From assembly GCA_007121575.1 (NCBI GenBank), contig SKKJ01000289.1, forward strand, positions 1 through 9,194: DNA of 9,194 bases. The letters are read 5' to 3'. The stretch is from Natronomonas sp. Its GTDB lineage: Archaea > Halobacteriota > Halobacteria > Halobacteriales > Haloarculaceae. The position numbers and the translations under genes were made by a program. A model generated the notes under the pieces. It worked only from the letters and a program-made list of their open reading frames with translations. It was not told the DNA's origin and made no database searches. Of the stretch, positions 1 through 5,877 are shown piece by piece; position 1 is the first letter of the stretch, and each line of letters opens with the position of its first letter.

Positions 1-60
1 TGCCGTCATCCCGGATCCGCTATGATCCCGGATGGACAATTGCTTCGTTCGAAAGTCATC

Positions 61-561
61 ATGTCGCTTTCACCGGCCCTTTCCGACGTGTTGGACCGGA
101 GACTCGACGGCTATGCGCTCATTTCTTCTCAGGGTATGCTGTTCGACGATGAGGACGAGACGGCTGTGATCACGTTCGAAGCCGGCGTTCCGGTTCTCGC
201 ATATCACTCGAAAACCGACCGTGGTGGCCCCCCCGCGCTCGATGATATCGGACCGCCACCGTATCTGTTCGAACTGTATGCGCTCGAAGCCACCGCGCTC
301 GAATTACCACACCGAACGGCGGAACTACGCGTTTCCCCTGACGCGCTCGCGACGCAATTGGCCGGTGACCCCGAGCTCGCTTCTCGAACGCGCGGCATTG
401 CCGATGACACGCTAGGGGAGGTGGACGAAGAAACCGTTGAAGCGTTCCTCGAGGATGCGGCCGCGATCGAAGATATCAGACAAACTGCTCGTGAAGAAGC
501 GCTCGAGCGAGCCGATGAGTGGAACCTCGAAGCTGCTGTCGATGAGCGGACCTCTCAATAA
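61..561 (+). CDS. Acidic conserved haloarchaeal protein of unknown function
   Basis: This 166-residue soluble protein has no signal peptide and no membrane helix. I do not recognise a catalytic motif. It begins MSLSPALSDVLDRRLDGYAL; residues 20-65 read as short beta strands (ISSQGMLF, AVITFEAGVPVLAYH) followed by a Gly/Pro-rich turn (DRGGPPALDDIGPPPY). The C-terminal third (about residues 120-160) is a highly charged, probably helical segment rich in Glu and Ala. From memory it resembles a family seen only in haloarchaea, but that is unchecked. An in-frame ATG at 22 would add 13 residues (MIPDGQLLRSKVI). I prefer 61 because the extension is basic and hydrophobic, unlike the rest, and the LSPALSD opening looks like a natural N-terminus. 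The next gene has its own TATA-like box, so the two need not be cotranscribed. Confidence 0.7.
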   Translation: MSLSPALSDVLDRRLDGYALISSQGMLFDDEDETAVITFEAGVPVLAYHSKTDRGGPPALDDIGPPPYLFELYALEATALELPHRTAELRVSPDALATQLAGDPELASRTRGIADDTLGEVDEETVEAFLEDAAAIEDIRQTAREEALERADEWNLEAAVDERTSQ

Positions 562-570
562 CACGTTCTT

Positions 571-580
571 GTTTATTATC
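571..580 (+). promoter_or_regulatory. TATA-like box for the PurD-like gene
   Basis: TTTATTA at 572-578 lies in an AT-rich patch just after the upstream stop. With the usual archaeal spacing of about 26 nt, transcription would start near 601, leaving a leader of about 25 nt before the ATG at 627. Inferred from position and composition only. Confidence 0.4.
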
Positions 581-601
581 ACGATACCTACACCATACTC
601 A

Positions 602-620
602 AGGTCGTTCCGAGCGACCT
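602..620 (+). repeat. Perfect 6-bp inverted repeat just before the PurD-like start
   Basis: AGGTCG at 602-607 pairs with CGACCT at 615-620 around a 7-nt loop (TTCCGAG). It ends 6 nt before the ATG. If the TATA-like box at 572-578 is used, this hairpin would be the very 5' end of the mRNA. It could equally be a DNA-level operator. Confidence 0.4.
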
Positions 621-626
621 GCACCT

Positions 627-1943
627 ATGGACACCAAACGATTTCTCTTCGTCTCTGCGGACGCCGCGCTCATCACCGATCTCGCGTGGCAAATTCACGA
701 AGAGGGCCACGACGTAAAATACTACATCGAGGCAGACCCTGACAAAGAGATCGGCGACGGGTTCGTCCCGAAAATCGACGATTGGCGTTCGAACGTCGAG
801 TGGGCCGACGTCATAATCTTCGACGACATCTGGGTTGGACCGGAGCTTGGAACCGGGGCGCTTGCGCAGGAACTTCGCGAATCGGGGAATGCGGTCGTCG
901 GTGGGACGTCGAACACTGACCGGTTGGAAGACGACCGCGGCTACGCGATGGAGGTCCTCGAAGAACACGGCGTCCACACGATCGAGCATCGGGAGTTTCG
1001 CGACTTCGATGACGGAATCGCGTTCGTCGAACGAAACCCTGCTGCGTACGTCATCAAACCGCTCGGCGAGGTCCAAAACGTCAAACGGCTGCTCTATGTC
1101 GGAAACGAAAGCGACGGGAGCGACGTGATCGATGTGCTGAAAGCGTATAAAAAAGCGTGGGGACACCGGATGAAGGGCTTTCAGCTACAACGGAAGGTCG
1201 ACGGCGTTGAAATCGCGGTATGTGGATTCTTTAACGGTGAGACGTTCATCGATCAAGTCAATTTCAACTTCGAACACAAGAGGCTCTTCCCCGGAAATAT
1301 CGGCCCACAAACCGGTGAGATGGGGACTTCGATGTTCTGGTCTGGACAGAACAAACTGTTCTCTGAAACGCTCGGTAAACTCGAAGACTGGTTGGCCGAG
1401 GAGGGATACGTCGGAAGCATCGATATCAACTGTATCGTCAACAAAACCGGTATTTACCCGCTGGAGTTCACTCCCCGATTCGGCTATCCGACGATTACAC
1501 TCCAGGAGGAATCGTTCGAATCTCCGACTGGGCAGTTCTTTTACGAGCTCGCGCACGGGAACGACCCGGATTTGGTGGTTCACCGGGGCTTTCAGGTCGG
1601 CGTCCGCGTCGTGCTTCCCCCGTTTCCGTTCGAGGACGAAAAGACCTACGACGAGAACTCCCGAAACGCGGCTGTCGTCTTCGAGTCCGACAGCCGTGGG
1701 GGGATCCACATCGAGGATGCGAAACTGGTCGACGGTCAGTGGCGCGTTGCTGGAAACAACGGGATGCCACTCGTCGTCACCGGCAAGGGTGAAACGATGG
1801 GAAAAGCCAGAGCCCAGTGTTATGATCGGCTCGATGATATCCTCATCCCGAACCTCTATTACCGAGACGACATCGGTGAACGGTGGATCGACGGCGACGG
1901 TGATCGATTGCAAGCGTGGGGTTATCTCGGCCCGAGCGCGTAG
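627..1943 (+). CDS. PurD-like ATP-grasp family protein
   Basis: This 438-residue protein has a Rossmann-like N-terminal segment (about 1-105, FLFVSADAALITDLAWQI), an ATP-grasp domain (about 106-330) and a C-terminal domain with the cap or ligand-binding strands of the PurD family. Visible ATP-grasp elements are VIKPLG with Lys144, GNIGPQTGEMGT (PurD has GPNTGGMG at this point) and LEFTPRFGYPT. In the last, Glu280 and Arg284 match the PurD E-x-N-x-R metal/phosphate motif, but the usual Asn is Thr282. The GREHA-type opening of true phosphoribosylamine-glycine ligase is absent. Such proteins are often labelled phosphoribosylamine-glycine ligase. The sequence supports an ATP-dependent carboxylate-amine/thiol ligase whose substrate I cannot name. 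The ATG at 627 follows a TATA-like box by about 50 nt. panE follows in the same direction, 63 nt downstream, with its own TATA-like box. Confidence 0.8.
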   Translation: MDTKRFLFVSADAALITDLAWQIHEEGHDVKYYIEADPDKEIGDGFVPKIDDWRSNVEWADVIIFDDIWVGPELGTGALAQELRESGNAVVGGTSNTDRLEDDRGYAMEVLEEHGVHTIEHREFRDFDDGIAFVERNPAAYVIKPLGEVQNVKRLLYVGNESDGSDVIDVLKAYKKAWGHRMKGFQLQRKVDGVEIAVCGFFNGETFIDQVNFNFEHKRLFPGNIGPQTGEMGTSMFWSGQNKLFSETLGKLEDWLAEEGYVGSIDINCIVNKTGIYPLEFTPRFGYPTITLQEESFESPTGQFFYELAHGNDPDLVVHRGFQVGVRVVLPPFPFEDEKTYDENSRNAAVVFESDSRGGIHIEDAKLVDGQWRVAGNNGMPLVVTGKGETMGKARAQCYDRLDDILIPNLYYRDDIGERWIDGDGDRLQAWGYLGPSA

Positions 1944-1976
1944 TACGACAACCACCACGCTCTAGGCAGCGTAGGT

Positions 1977-1986
1977 TCTTATAATA
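1977..1986 (+). promoter_or_regulatory. TATA-like box for panE
   Basis: TTCTTATAAT, centred about 26 nt before the panE ATG at 2007, is the spacing expected when an archaeal transcript starts at or next to the start codon. No SD sequence precedes the ATG, so a leaderless mRNA is likely. Confidence 0.5.
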
Positions 1987-2006
1987 CGCGCAGCTATTGA
2001 TCGACG

Positions 2007-2918
2007 ATGACTGTCAGTATAATCGGTGCCGGTGCGGAGGGTTCGTTGTTCGGCGGATATTTCGCCGACAGCGGCCACGACGTCTCGTTCCTCGATGTCG
2101 ATGAATCGCTGGTCGAACGGATCAACGCGGACGGGATCACGGTCAAACGACCGGGCAAAGCCGATATCGAGTACGAACCGTTCGCAACGACGGATCCAAC
2201 GGAGATCGGTGAATCGGCGTTCGTATTCGTCCTCGTGAAAGCGCAGGACACCCGCGCTGCGATGGAGAATGCCGCCCCGCTCCTCGGAGACGATACCATC
2301 GTTATCACACTGCAAAACGCCTACACGAGTTATGATGTGATCGGCGAGTTCACCGACCGAGTCGTCGCGGGCACGACCAAATGGGGTTCTCGGATGATCG
2401 AACCGGGCGTCGTGGTCCATGACGGCCAGACTGGAGATACGACGGTTGGGAGCTACGACAACGATGCGGCGACGAGAGCCGCCGAACTGATGAACGAAGC
2501 CGGGATCGACACCGAATTGGTCGAGGATCCGATCGCGAATCTGTGGAACAAGAGCTTCATCGCGGTCGGCGTCAAACCGATCGCGGCGCTCACACATCTC
2601 ACGGACGGTCAGATAAGCGAGTTCGAGGATTCGCGAGCGGTGATGGAGGGAATCGTTGAAGAAGCGGCAGCGATCGCGAACGCAAAGGGGATCGATAACC
2701 TCGTTGACGATCCCGTCGCGTACGTCCACGATTTCTGTGAGGCGAACAGCGACCACGTCTCCTCGGCGCTAGAGGACGTCCGAAACGAACGCAAGACCGA
2801 ACTCGAACACCTCAACGGCTATCTCGTCCGTGCCGGTGCAGAACTCGGCGTCGAGACTCCGTATAACGAGTTAATTATGCGACTCGTCCGGAGTCGCGAG
2901 CGGGCCTACGAAAACTAA
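2007..2918 (+). CDS. panE: 2-dehydropantoate 2-reductase (ketopantoate reductase)
   Basis: This 303-residue protein would reduce ketopantoate to pantoate with NAD(P)H in coenzyme A biosynthesis; archaea then use pantoate kinase and phosphopantothenate synthetase. The N-terminus carries the Rossmann motif GAGAEG (Gly7, Gly9, Gly12). LVKAQDT, near residues 78-84, matches the family's VKAxxT strand. The C-terminal domain keeps Lys182 (LWNKS), Ser253 (SSAL) and Glu265 (TELEHLNG), which align with E. coli PanE Lys176, Ser244 and Glu256 and keep the same 12-residue Ser-Glu spacing. The two Asn residues that E. coli has at Lys+4 and Lys+8 are Ala186 and Lys190 here. Length is normal for the family. 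The gene is probably leaderless and ends 11 nt from the stop of the convergent minus-strand gene. The family call is firm; exact substrate and cofactor preference are inferred. Confidence 0.9.
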   Translation: MTVSIIGAGAEGSLFGGYFADSGHDVSFLDVDESLVERINADGITVKRPGKADIEYEPFATTDPTEIGESAFVFVLVKAQDTRAAMENAAPLLGDDTIVITLQNAYTSYDVIGEFTDRVVAGTTKWGSRMIEPGVVVHDGQTGDTTVGSYDNDAATRAAELMNEAGIDTELVEDPIANLWNKSFIAVGVKPIAALTHLTDGQISEFEDSRAVMEGIVEEAAAIANAKGIDNLVDDPVAYVHDFCEANSDHVSSALEDVRNERKTELEHLNGYLVRAGAELGVETPYNELIMRLVRSRERAYEN

Positions 2919-2929
2919 TCATCCACCGA

Positions 2930-3418
2930 CTACGCCGGTAAGGAGATCCGATTCGTCGGTTCGTCGTATTTCGCTGCCCACACGATGAGCGAATCGACCG
3001 TCCACGTGACCGGTGTACCGACAGCCATTCCTTCAAGCCGAGCGGCGTCTCCACCACGGGCGATCGTGACGTGCGGAACATACTCATCGCCTTCGAATCC
3101 CGCAACCGGTTCGAAAACCGAACAGAGGATCTCGTGTATCTCGAGAAGTGCTGGTGAGTCGATTCGGAGATACGCGACCGGTCCTCGGCCGGTGTTCGGG
3201 TTTTGGAACAATTCGATACCGGCTGTGCGAGCCTCGAACGGCGCGACCCCTGTAAGCGCGGCTCTGACTTGTCGTGTGAACGATTGTGGATCTCCCTCGC
3301 CGAGCCGTTTGAGGACGAGCGTGTGCCGATCCCGCGGCGTCGCCTCGAAACAGTTCGTCGAGAGCCCGCGTGCGAGCCGCGATACTTCGGGTGGAACGGG
3401 GACGTTACAGCTATACAC
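2930..3418 (-). CDS. 2H phosphoesterase / 2'-5' RNA ligase-like protein (ThpR family)
   Basis: This 162-residue protein has the two H-x-T-x motifs that define 2H phosphoesterases: His32-Thr-Leu-Val near the N-terminus and His116-Val-Thr-Ile (VPHVTIARGG) about 84 residues later. The opening YSCNVPVPPEV fits the first beta strand of that fold. Members act on 2',3'-cyclic or 2'-5' phosphodiester bonds in RNA or small nucleotides. Bacterial and archaeal ThpR proteins open 2',3'-cyclic phosphates; the natural substrate here is unknown. The start is GTG at 3418. It lies 3 nt after the stop of the small membrane-protein gene on the same strand, with no obvious SD sequence, so translation is probably coupled to that gene. 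Its 3' end faces panE with an 11-nt gap. Confidence 0.8.
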   Translation of the reverse strand: MYSCNVPVPPEVSRLARGLSTNCFEATPRDRHTLVLKRLGEGDPQSFTRQVRAALTGVAPFEARTAGIELFQNPNTGRGPVAYLRIDSPALLEIHEILCSVFEPVAGFEGDEYVPHVTIARGGDAARLEGMAVGTPVTWTVDSLIVWAAKYDEPTNRISLPA

Positions 3419-3421
3419 GGC

Positions 3422-3601
3422 TCAGATATAATCGAGGAAGTACGCCACGATAAGGACGATGATCACGAGCGCGACGACCGGACCGATCGACGCGAGAATA
3501 TCGATGAACAGACCGACGATCTGGAGAGCGAGAACGACGATGACGAGAATCAAGACGATCTTCAACAGATCCTCGACGTCGAGTTTTCCGCTGGTGCGCA
3601 T
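3422..3601 (-). CDS. Small two-helix membrane protein (DUF7554-like)
   Basis: This 59-codon gene is easily missed because of its size. It starts at ATG 3601 and stops at TGA 3424-3422. The protein begins MRTSGKLDVEDLLKIV and has two hydrophobic helices: about residues 13-34 (KIVLILVIVVLALQIVG) and about 39-57 (PVVALVIIVLIVAYFL), ending DYI. From memory it resembles the small haloarchaeal membrane proteins grouped as DUF7554, of unknown function. Support for expression is a TTTTTTATT box 21-29 nt upstream, fitting a leaderless transcript. The next gene begins 3 nt after its stop, so it is the first gene of a two-gene unit with the 2H phosphoesterase. The longer reading frame over the same bases (3635-3411) is Arg/Ser-rich noise. 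Confidence 0.75.
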   Translation of the reverse strand: MRTSGKLDVEDLLKIVLILVIVVLALQIVGLFIDILASIGPVVALVIIVLIVAYFLDYI

Positions 3602-3620
3602 ATCGGGTGTCCGACTCGGG

Positions 3621-3630
3621 GAATAAAAAA
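3621..3630 (-). promoter_or_regulatory. TATA-like box for the small membrane-protein unit
   Basis: On the minus strand this reads TTTTTTATTC, centred about 25 nt upstream of the ATG at 3601. That is the right distance for a leaderless start. It is the only A/T run of this kind in the 127-nt space between the divergent genes. Confidence 0.5.
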
Positions 3631-3728
3631 CGCACCGACCGATGTCGATCGTTTCACCTGGTTGCTTCGAAACGTCGTCTTTCGTCCAATCCGTTCACTT
3701 TTTCCACGTTGGTCGCCACGTTCGAACG

Positions 3729-4412
3729 ATGAGTACTCCGGCTCGGTCGTTCGGTCTGTTGTGTGTCGTCTTGCTCTCGGTCGGTGTTTTCGCCGGCACA
3801 GCCGCGGCGACTGATAGCGCTGTGAACAGTCAGTTCATCGTCGAACTCGATACCAACGGCGATGCCAACGTCGTCTTCACCGAAACGTTCGATCTCACCG
3901 ATCCCGAAGACCGTGCGGTGTTCGAGGACGTTCGCGATGACGAGGCGTTCAGGCAGGTCGCTGCAACGCAGCTTCAGCAGGGGATGCAATCGATATCAGA
4001 TGAGACGAACCAGCGGGTCGACCGTGAATTGGACGTCGGTGACGCAACGATCGAAACGGTTGTCGACGGCGAAACGGGGATCGTTGGGTATCAGTTCCGC
4101 TGGGCGAACCTCGCGGTTGTCGACGGTGATCGTGTCGTGCTTTCGGAGCCGTTTTCGACGTACGATGCCTTAGACCGAGAACTCATCGTCCTCGCTCCGG
4201 AGGGATACGAGCTCACCAGTATCTCTCCGGAACCGGCGCGACAGGGTGAAGACGTCGCGAGCTGGCCCGGGTTCACCGAGTTCGGTGAGGACTTCGAGGT
4301 CGTTGCGACGGCCCCCGACATCGGCACGTACGGAAGCGGGCCCATCGCACTCGGCGGTTCACTCTTGCTTCTCACGACGCTTTTCATCGGTCGAGACCGT
4401 GAGCATCCCTGA
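3729..4412 (+). CDS. Exported membrane-anchored haloarchaeal protein (DUF7345-like)
   Basis: This 227-residue protein starts with a signal peptide (Arg6, then FGLLCVVLLSVGVFAGTAAA), with likely cleavage after Ala27. An acidic extracellular domain follows (about 28-200; strands FIVELDTNGDANVVFTETFD, a charged helix DPEDRAVFEDVRDDEAFRQV, then beta-rich stretches). The C-terminus has one hydrophobic segment (about 205-221, PIALGGSLLLLTTLFIG) and a basic/acidic tail RDREHP. The topology is a surface protein anchored by its C-terminus. From memory the domain matches haloarchaeal DUF7345, of unknown function. There is no catalytic motif and no lipobox. I chose ATG 3729 over the in-frame ATG at 3642 because the upstream 29 residues are His/Phe-rich and would bury the signal peptide. 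The gene is divergent from the minus-strand membrane-protein unit. Confidence 0.75.
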   Translation: MSTPARSFGLLCVVLLSVGVFAGTAAATDSAVNSQFIVELDTNGDANVVFTETFDLTDPEDRAVFEDVRDDEAFRQVAATQLQQGMQSISDETNQRVDRELDVGDATIETVVDGETGIVGYQFRWANLAVVDGDRVVLSEPFSTYDALDRELIVLAPEGYELTSISPEPARQGEDVASWPGFTEFGEDFEVVATAPDIGTYGSGPIALGGSLLLLTTLFIGRDREHP

Positions 4413-4467
4413 GAACGCGAACATCTCTCACGGCAGATCCCCGCATAGTAGCCGTGTTTCGCAAGCG

Positions 4468-4474
4468 TTTAGTA
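4468..4474 (+). promoter_or_regulatory. TATA-like box for the arginine-rich mini-ORF
   Basis: TTTAGTA, preceded by CGCAAGCG as a possible BRE (TFB recognition element), lies 26-32 nt before the ATG at 4500. This fits a transcript starting at or just before that ATG. One base departs from the usual TTTATA core, so support is moderate. Confidence 0.35.
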
Positions 4475-4499
4475 CCCTTCTACGGATAGTCTCCAATAC

Positions 4500-4592
4500 A
4501 TGAAACGGACTCACCGCTTCGGTACCGAAGATTACAGCGGTGGGCTCTTTCTTTTCGCGCGACCGCGACGACGGGCCGGTAGGCCCGAATAG
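4500..4592 (+). CDS. Possible 30-residue arginine-rich leader peptide of argG
   Basis: The frame runs from ATG 4500 to TAG 4590-4592. The peptide begins MKRTHRFGTEDYSGG and ends LFLFARPRRRAGRPE. Seven of 30 residues are Arg, five of them in the last ten positions (codons CGA, CGA, CGA, CGG, AGG). It stands alone, 84 nt before argG, whose product makes the direct precursor of arginine. A TATA-like box lies 26 nt upstream, and two RNA hairpins with a T-rich tract fall inside the frame. The layout is like that of bacterial leader peptides rich in the end-product amino acid. No homologue is known to me. It may instead be a free-standing small protein or a chance frame, and the strong TATA box after it means argG can be transcribed without it. 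Confidence 0.35.
   Translation: MKRTHRFGTEDYSGGLFLFARPRRRAGRPE
4512..4542 (+). repeat. Bulged hairpin within the mini-ORF
   Basis: CACCGC (4512-4517) pairs with GCGGTG (4537-4542). Inside it TTCG (4518-4521) pairs with CGAA (4526-4529) over loop GTAC, leaving GATTACA bulged on the 3' side. The T-rich run TCTTTCTTTT (4546-4555) follows 3 nt later, as in a termination signal. The pairing is exact by eye; no energy was computed. Confidence 0.4.
4572..4587 (+). repeat. GC-rich hairpin over the last Arg codons of the mini-ORF
   Basis: CGGGCC (4572-4577) pairs perfectly with GGCCCG (4582-4587) around loop GGTA, overlapping the final Arg codons and ending just before the TAG at 4590. A ribosome stalled at the Arg cluster would cover it. 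Confidence 0.4.
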
Positions 4593-4621
4593 TTCCACCT
4601 CTCAAATCGCGCTCGCCCCGG

Positions 4622-4644
4622 TTTATAACGATGACCGTCCGGTC
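4622..4644 (+). promoter_or_regulatory. argG TATA box with adjacent palindrome (possible operator)
   Basis: TTTATAA at 4622-4628 is a near-consensus haloarchaeal TATA box, 49-55 nt before the argG ATG, predicting a start near 4651. GACCG (4633-4637) and CGGTC (4640-4644) form a palindrome with a 2-nt centre between the box and the start. A bound repressor there would block initiation. Confidence 0.5.
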
Positions 4645-4676
4645 GACGGCCACACTCACCCATCCAACTCACACCA

Positions 4677-5873
4677 ATGTCAGATACGAAACGCGTTGCG
4701 CTCGCCTTCTCCGGTGGGCTCGATACGACCGTCTGTGTACCGCTGCTCCAAGAAGAATACGGCTACGACGAGGTTATCGGCGTCACTGTTGACGTCGGCC
4801 AGCCCGAATCGGAGTTCGAAGAGGCAGAAGAGACCGCGGAGGCGCTCGAACTCGACCACTACGTCGTCGATGCGAAAGACGAGTTCGCCGCGCTGTGTTT
4901 CGACGCCGTCCGCGCGAACGCCTCATATCAGGGATACCCGCTCGGGACCGCTCTCGCCCGTCCGGTGATCGCGAAGGCGATCTTAGACGTCGCGAAAGAA
5001 CAAGGCTGTTCCGGGCTCGCACACGGCTGCACCGGCAAAGGTAACGACCAGCTCAGGTTCGAAGCCGTCTGGCGCGATTCCGATCTGGAAGTCATCGCGC
5101 CGGTTCGCGAACTCGGATTGACGCGAGAGTTCGAACAGGAGTACGCCGCCGAACGTAATTTACCGGTCGAAGGCGGCGACGAAGGGAAATACAGCATCGA
5201 TACGAACCTCTGGAGCCGCTCGGTCGAGGGGTCCGAACTCGAAGATCCGAGCTACGTTCCGCCGGAGGACATCTACGAGTGGACGAAAGCGCCGACTGGC
5301 GAGACGCTCGAAATCGAGATCGGATTCGAGAACGGATATCCCGTCTCTTTGGACGAGGCCGAGATGGAACCGGTCGAACTCATCGAAGAACTCAACGAAC
5401 TCGCCGGCGGATACGGTGTCGGCCGCTCGGACATCATGGAGGATCGCATGCTCGGTTTGAAGGTCCGTGAGAACTACGAACACCCCGCGGCGACGGTCCT
5501 TTTGAACGCGCACGCGGCACTCGAAGACCTCGTCTTGACGAAAGAAGAGCGCGCGTTCAAAAAGCAAGTCGACCACGAATGGTCCGAAAAGGGGTATCAG
5601 GGCCTGGTGAACGCACCGCTCGTTCGTGCGCTCGAGGGATTCATCGCAGAGACACAGAAACGCGCGACCGGATCCGTGACGATCCGGTTTGAGGGCGGAC
5701 AGGCACGTCCAGTCGGCCGTAAGTCGAAATACGCGGTGTACTCCGCGGAAGCCGCCTCGTTCAACACCGAAGATATCGTCGGTGGCATCGAGCAAAACGA
5801 CGCGACGGGCGTCGCGAAATACCACGGTTTCCAAGAGCGTTTGGCCAACCGCGTCATCGACAGCGAGGAGTAA
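4677..5873 (+). CDS. argG: Argininosuccinate synthase
   Basis: This 398-residue cytoplasmic enzyme joins citrulline and aspartate using ATP (to AMP and pyrophosphate), giving argininosuccinate, the penultimate step to arginine. The N-terminal PP-loop AFSGGLDTT (residues 10-18) binds ATP. YPLGTALARPVIAK (87-100) and the family signature GCTGKGNDQLRFE (117-129) are intact. The C-terminal synthetase/multimerisation domain (about 170-398) is complete. Length is typical. The ATG at 4677 is preceded by a C/A-rich stretch with no G from about 4650 and no SD sequence, so initiation does not depend on one. argH begins 4 nt after the stop, so the two form an operon. The unusual upstream region (4413-4676) suggests that this operon is the regulated part of the pathway. 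Confidence 0.97.
   Translation: MSDTKRVALAFSGGLDTTVCVPLLQEEYGYDEVIGVTVDVGQPESEFEEAEETAEALELDHYVVDAKDEFAALCFDAVRANASYQGYPLGTALARPVIAKAILDVAKEQGCSGLAHGCTGKGNDQLRFEAVWRDSDLEVIAPVRELGLTREFEQEYAAERNLPVEGGDEGKYSIDTNLWSRSVEGSELEDPSYVPPEDIYEWTKAPTGETLEIEIGFENGYPVSLDEAEMEPVELIEELNELAGGYGVGRSDIMEDRMLGLKVRENYEHPAATVLLNAHAALEDLVLTKEERAFKKQVDHEWSEKGYQGLVNAPLVRALEGFIAETQKRATGSVTIRFEGGQARPVGRKSKYAVYSAEAASFNTEDIVGGIEQNDATGVAKYHGFQERLANRVIDSEE
5865..5870 (+). promoter_or_regulatory. Shine-Dalgarno site for argH
   Basis: GAGGAG forms the last two argG codons and lies 7 nt before the argH ATG at 5878. It supports that start and coupled translation. Confidence 0.6.
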
Positions 5874-5877
5874 ACCG

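Larger units (their letters stand above)
4413..4676 (+). promoter_or_regulatory. argG upstream region with two tandem promoters
   Basis: This 264-nt gap is long for such a compact region. In order it holds a TATA-like TTTAGTA (4468-4474), an ATG 26 nt later opening a 30-codon Arg-rich frame (4500-4592), a bulged hairpin (4512-4542), a T-rich tract (4546-4555), a GC hairpin (4572-4587), a strong TTTATAA box (4622-4628), a palindrome (4633-4644) and a leader with no G (4650-4676 without the final context) before the argG ATG. Two promoters followed by argG imply regulated expression. Confidence 0.45.

Noticed and set aside
1185..2756. Long antisense frames (1958-1185 and 2756-1962) opposite the PurD-like gene and panE
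   Set aside because: They mirror the coding frame of genuine genes, with no promoter, SD sequence or domain.
3411..3635. Minus-strand 74-codon frame overlapping the small membrane protein
   Set aside because: Its product is an Arg/Ser-rich string. The shifted frame from 3601 gives two clean hydrophobic helices and a better-placed TATA box.
3203..3814. Plus-strand frame of 203 codons through the minus-strand pair
   Set aside because: It crosses the H-x-T-x gene and the small membrane-protein gene and ends inside the exported-protein gene. Its Asp/Arg-rich content is the complement of those genes.
4429..4456. CACGGC (4429-4434) with GCCGTG (4451-4456) followed by TTTC as a terminator after the exported-protein gene
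   Set aside because: The loop is 16 nt and the T run is only three bases. This is too weak to call.
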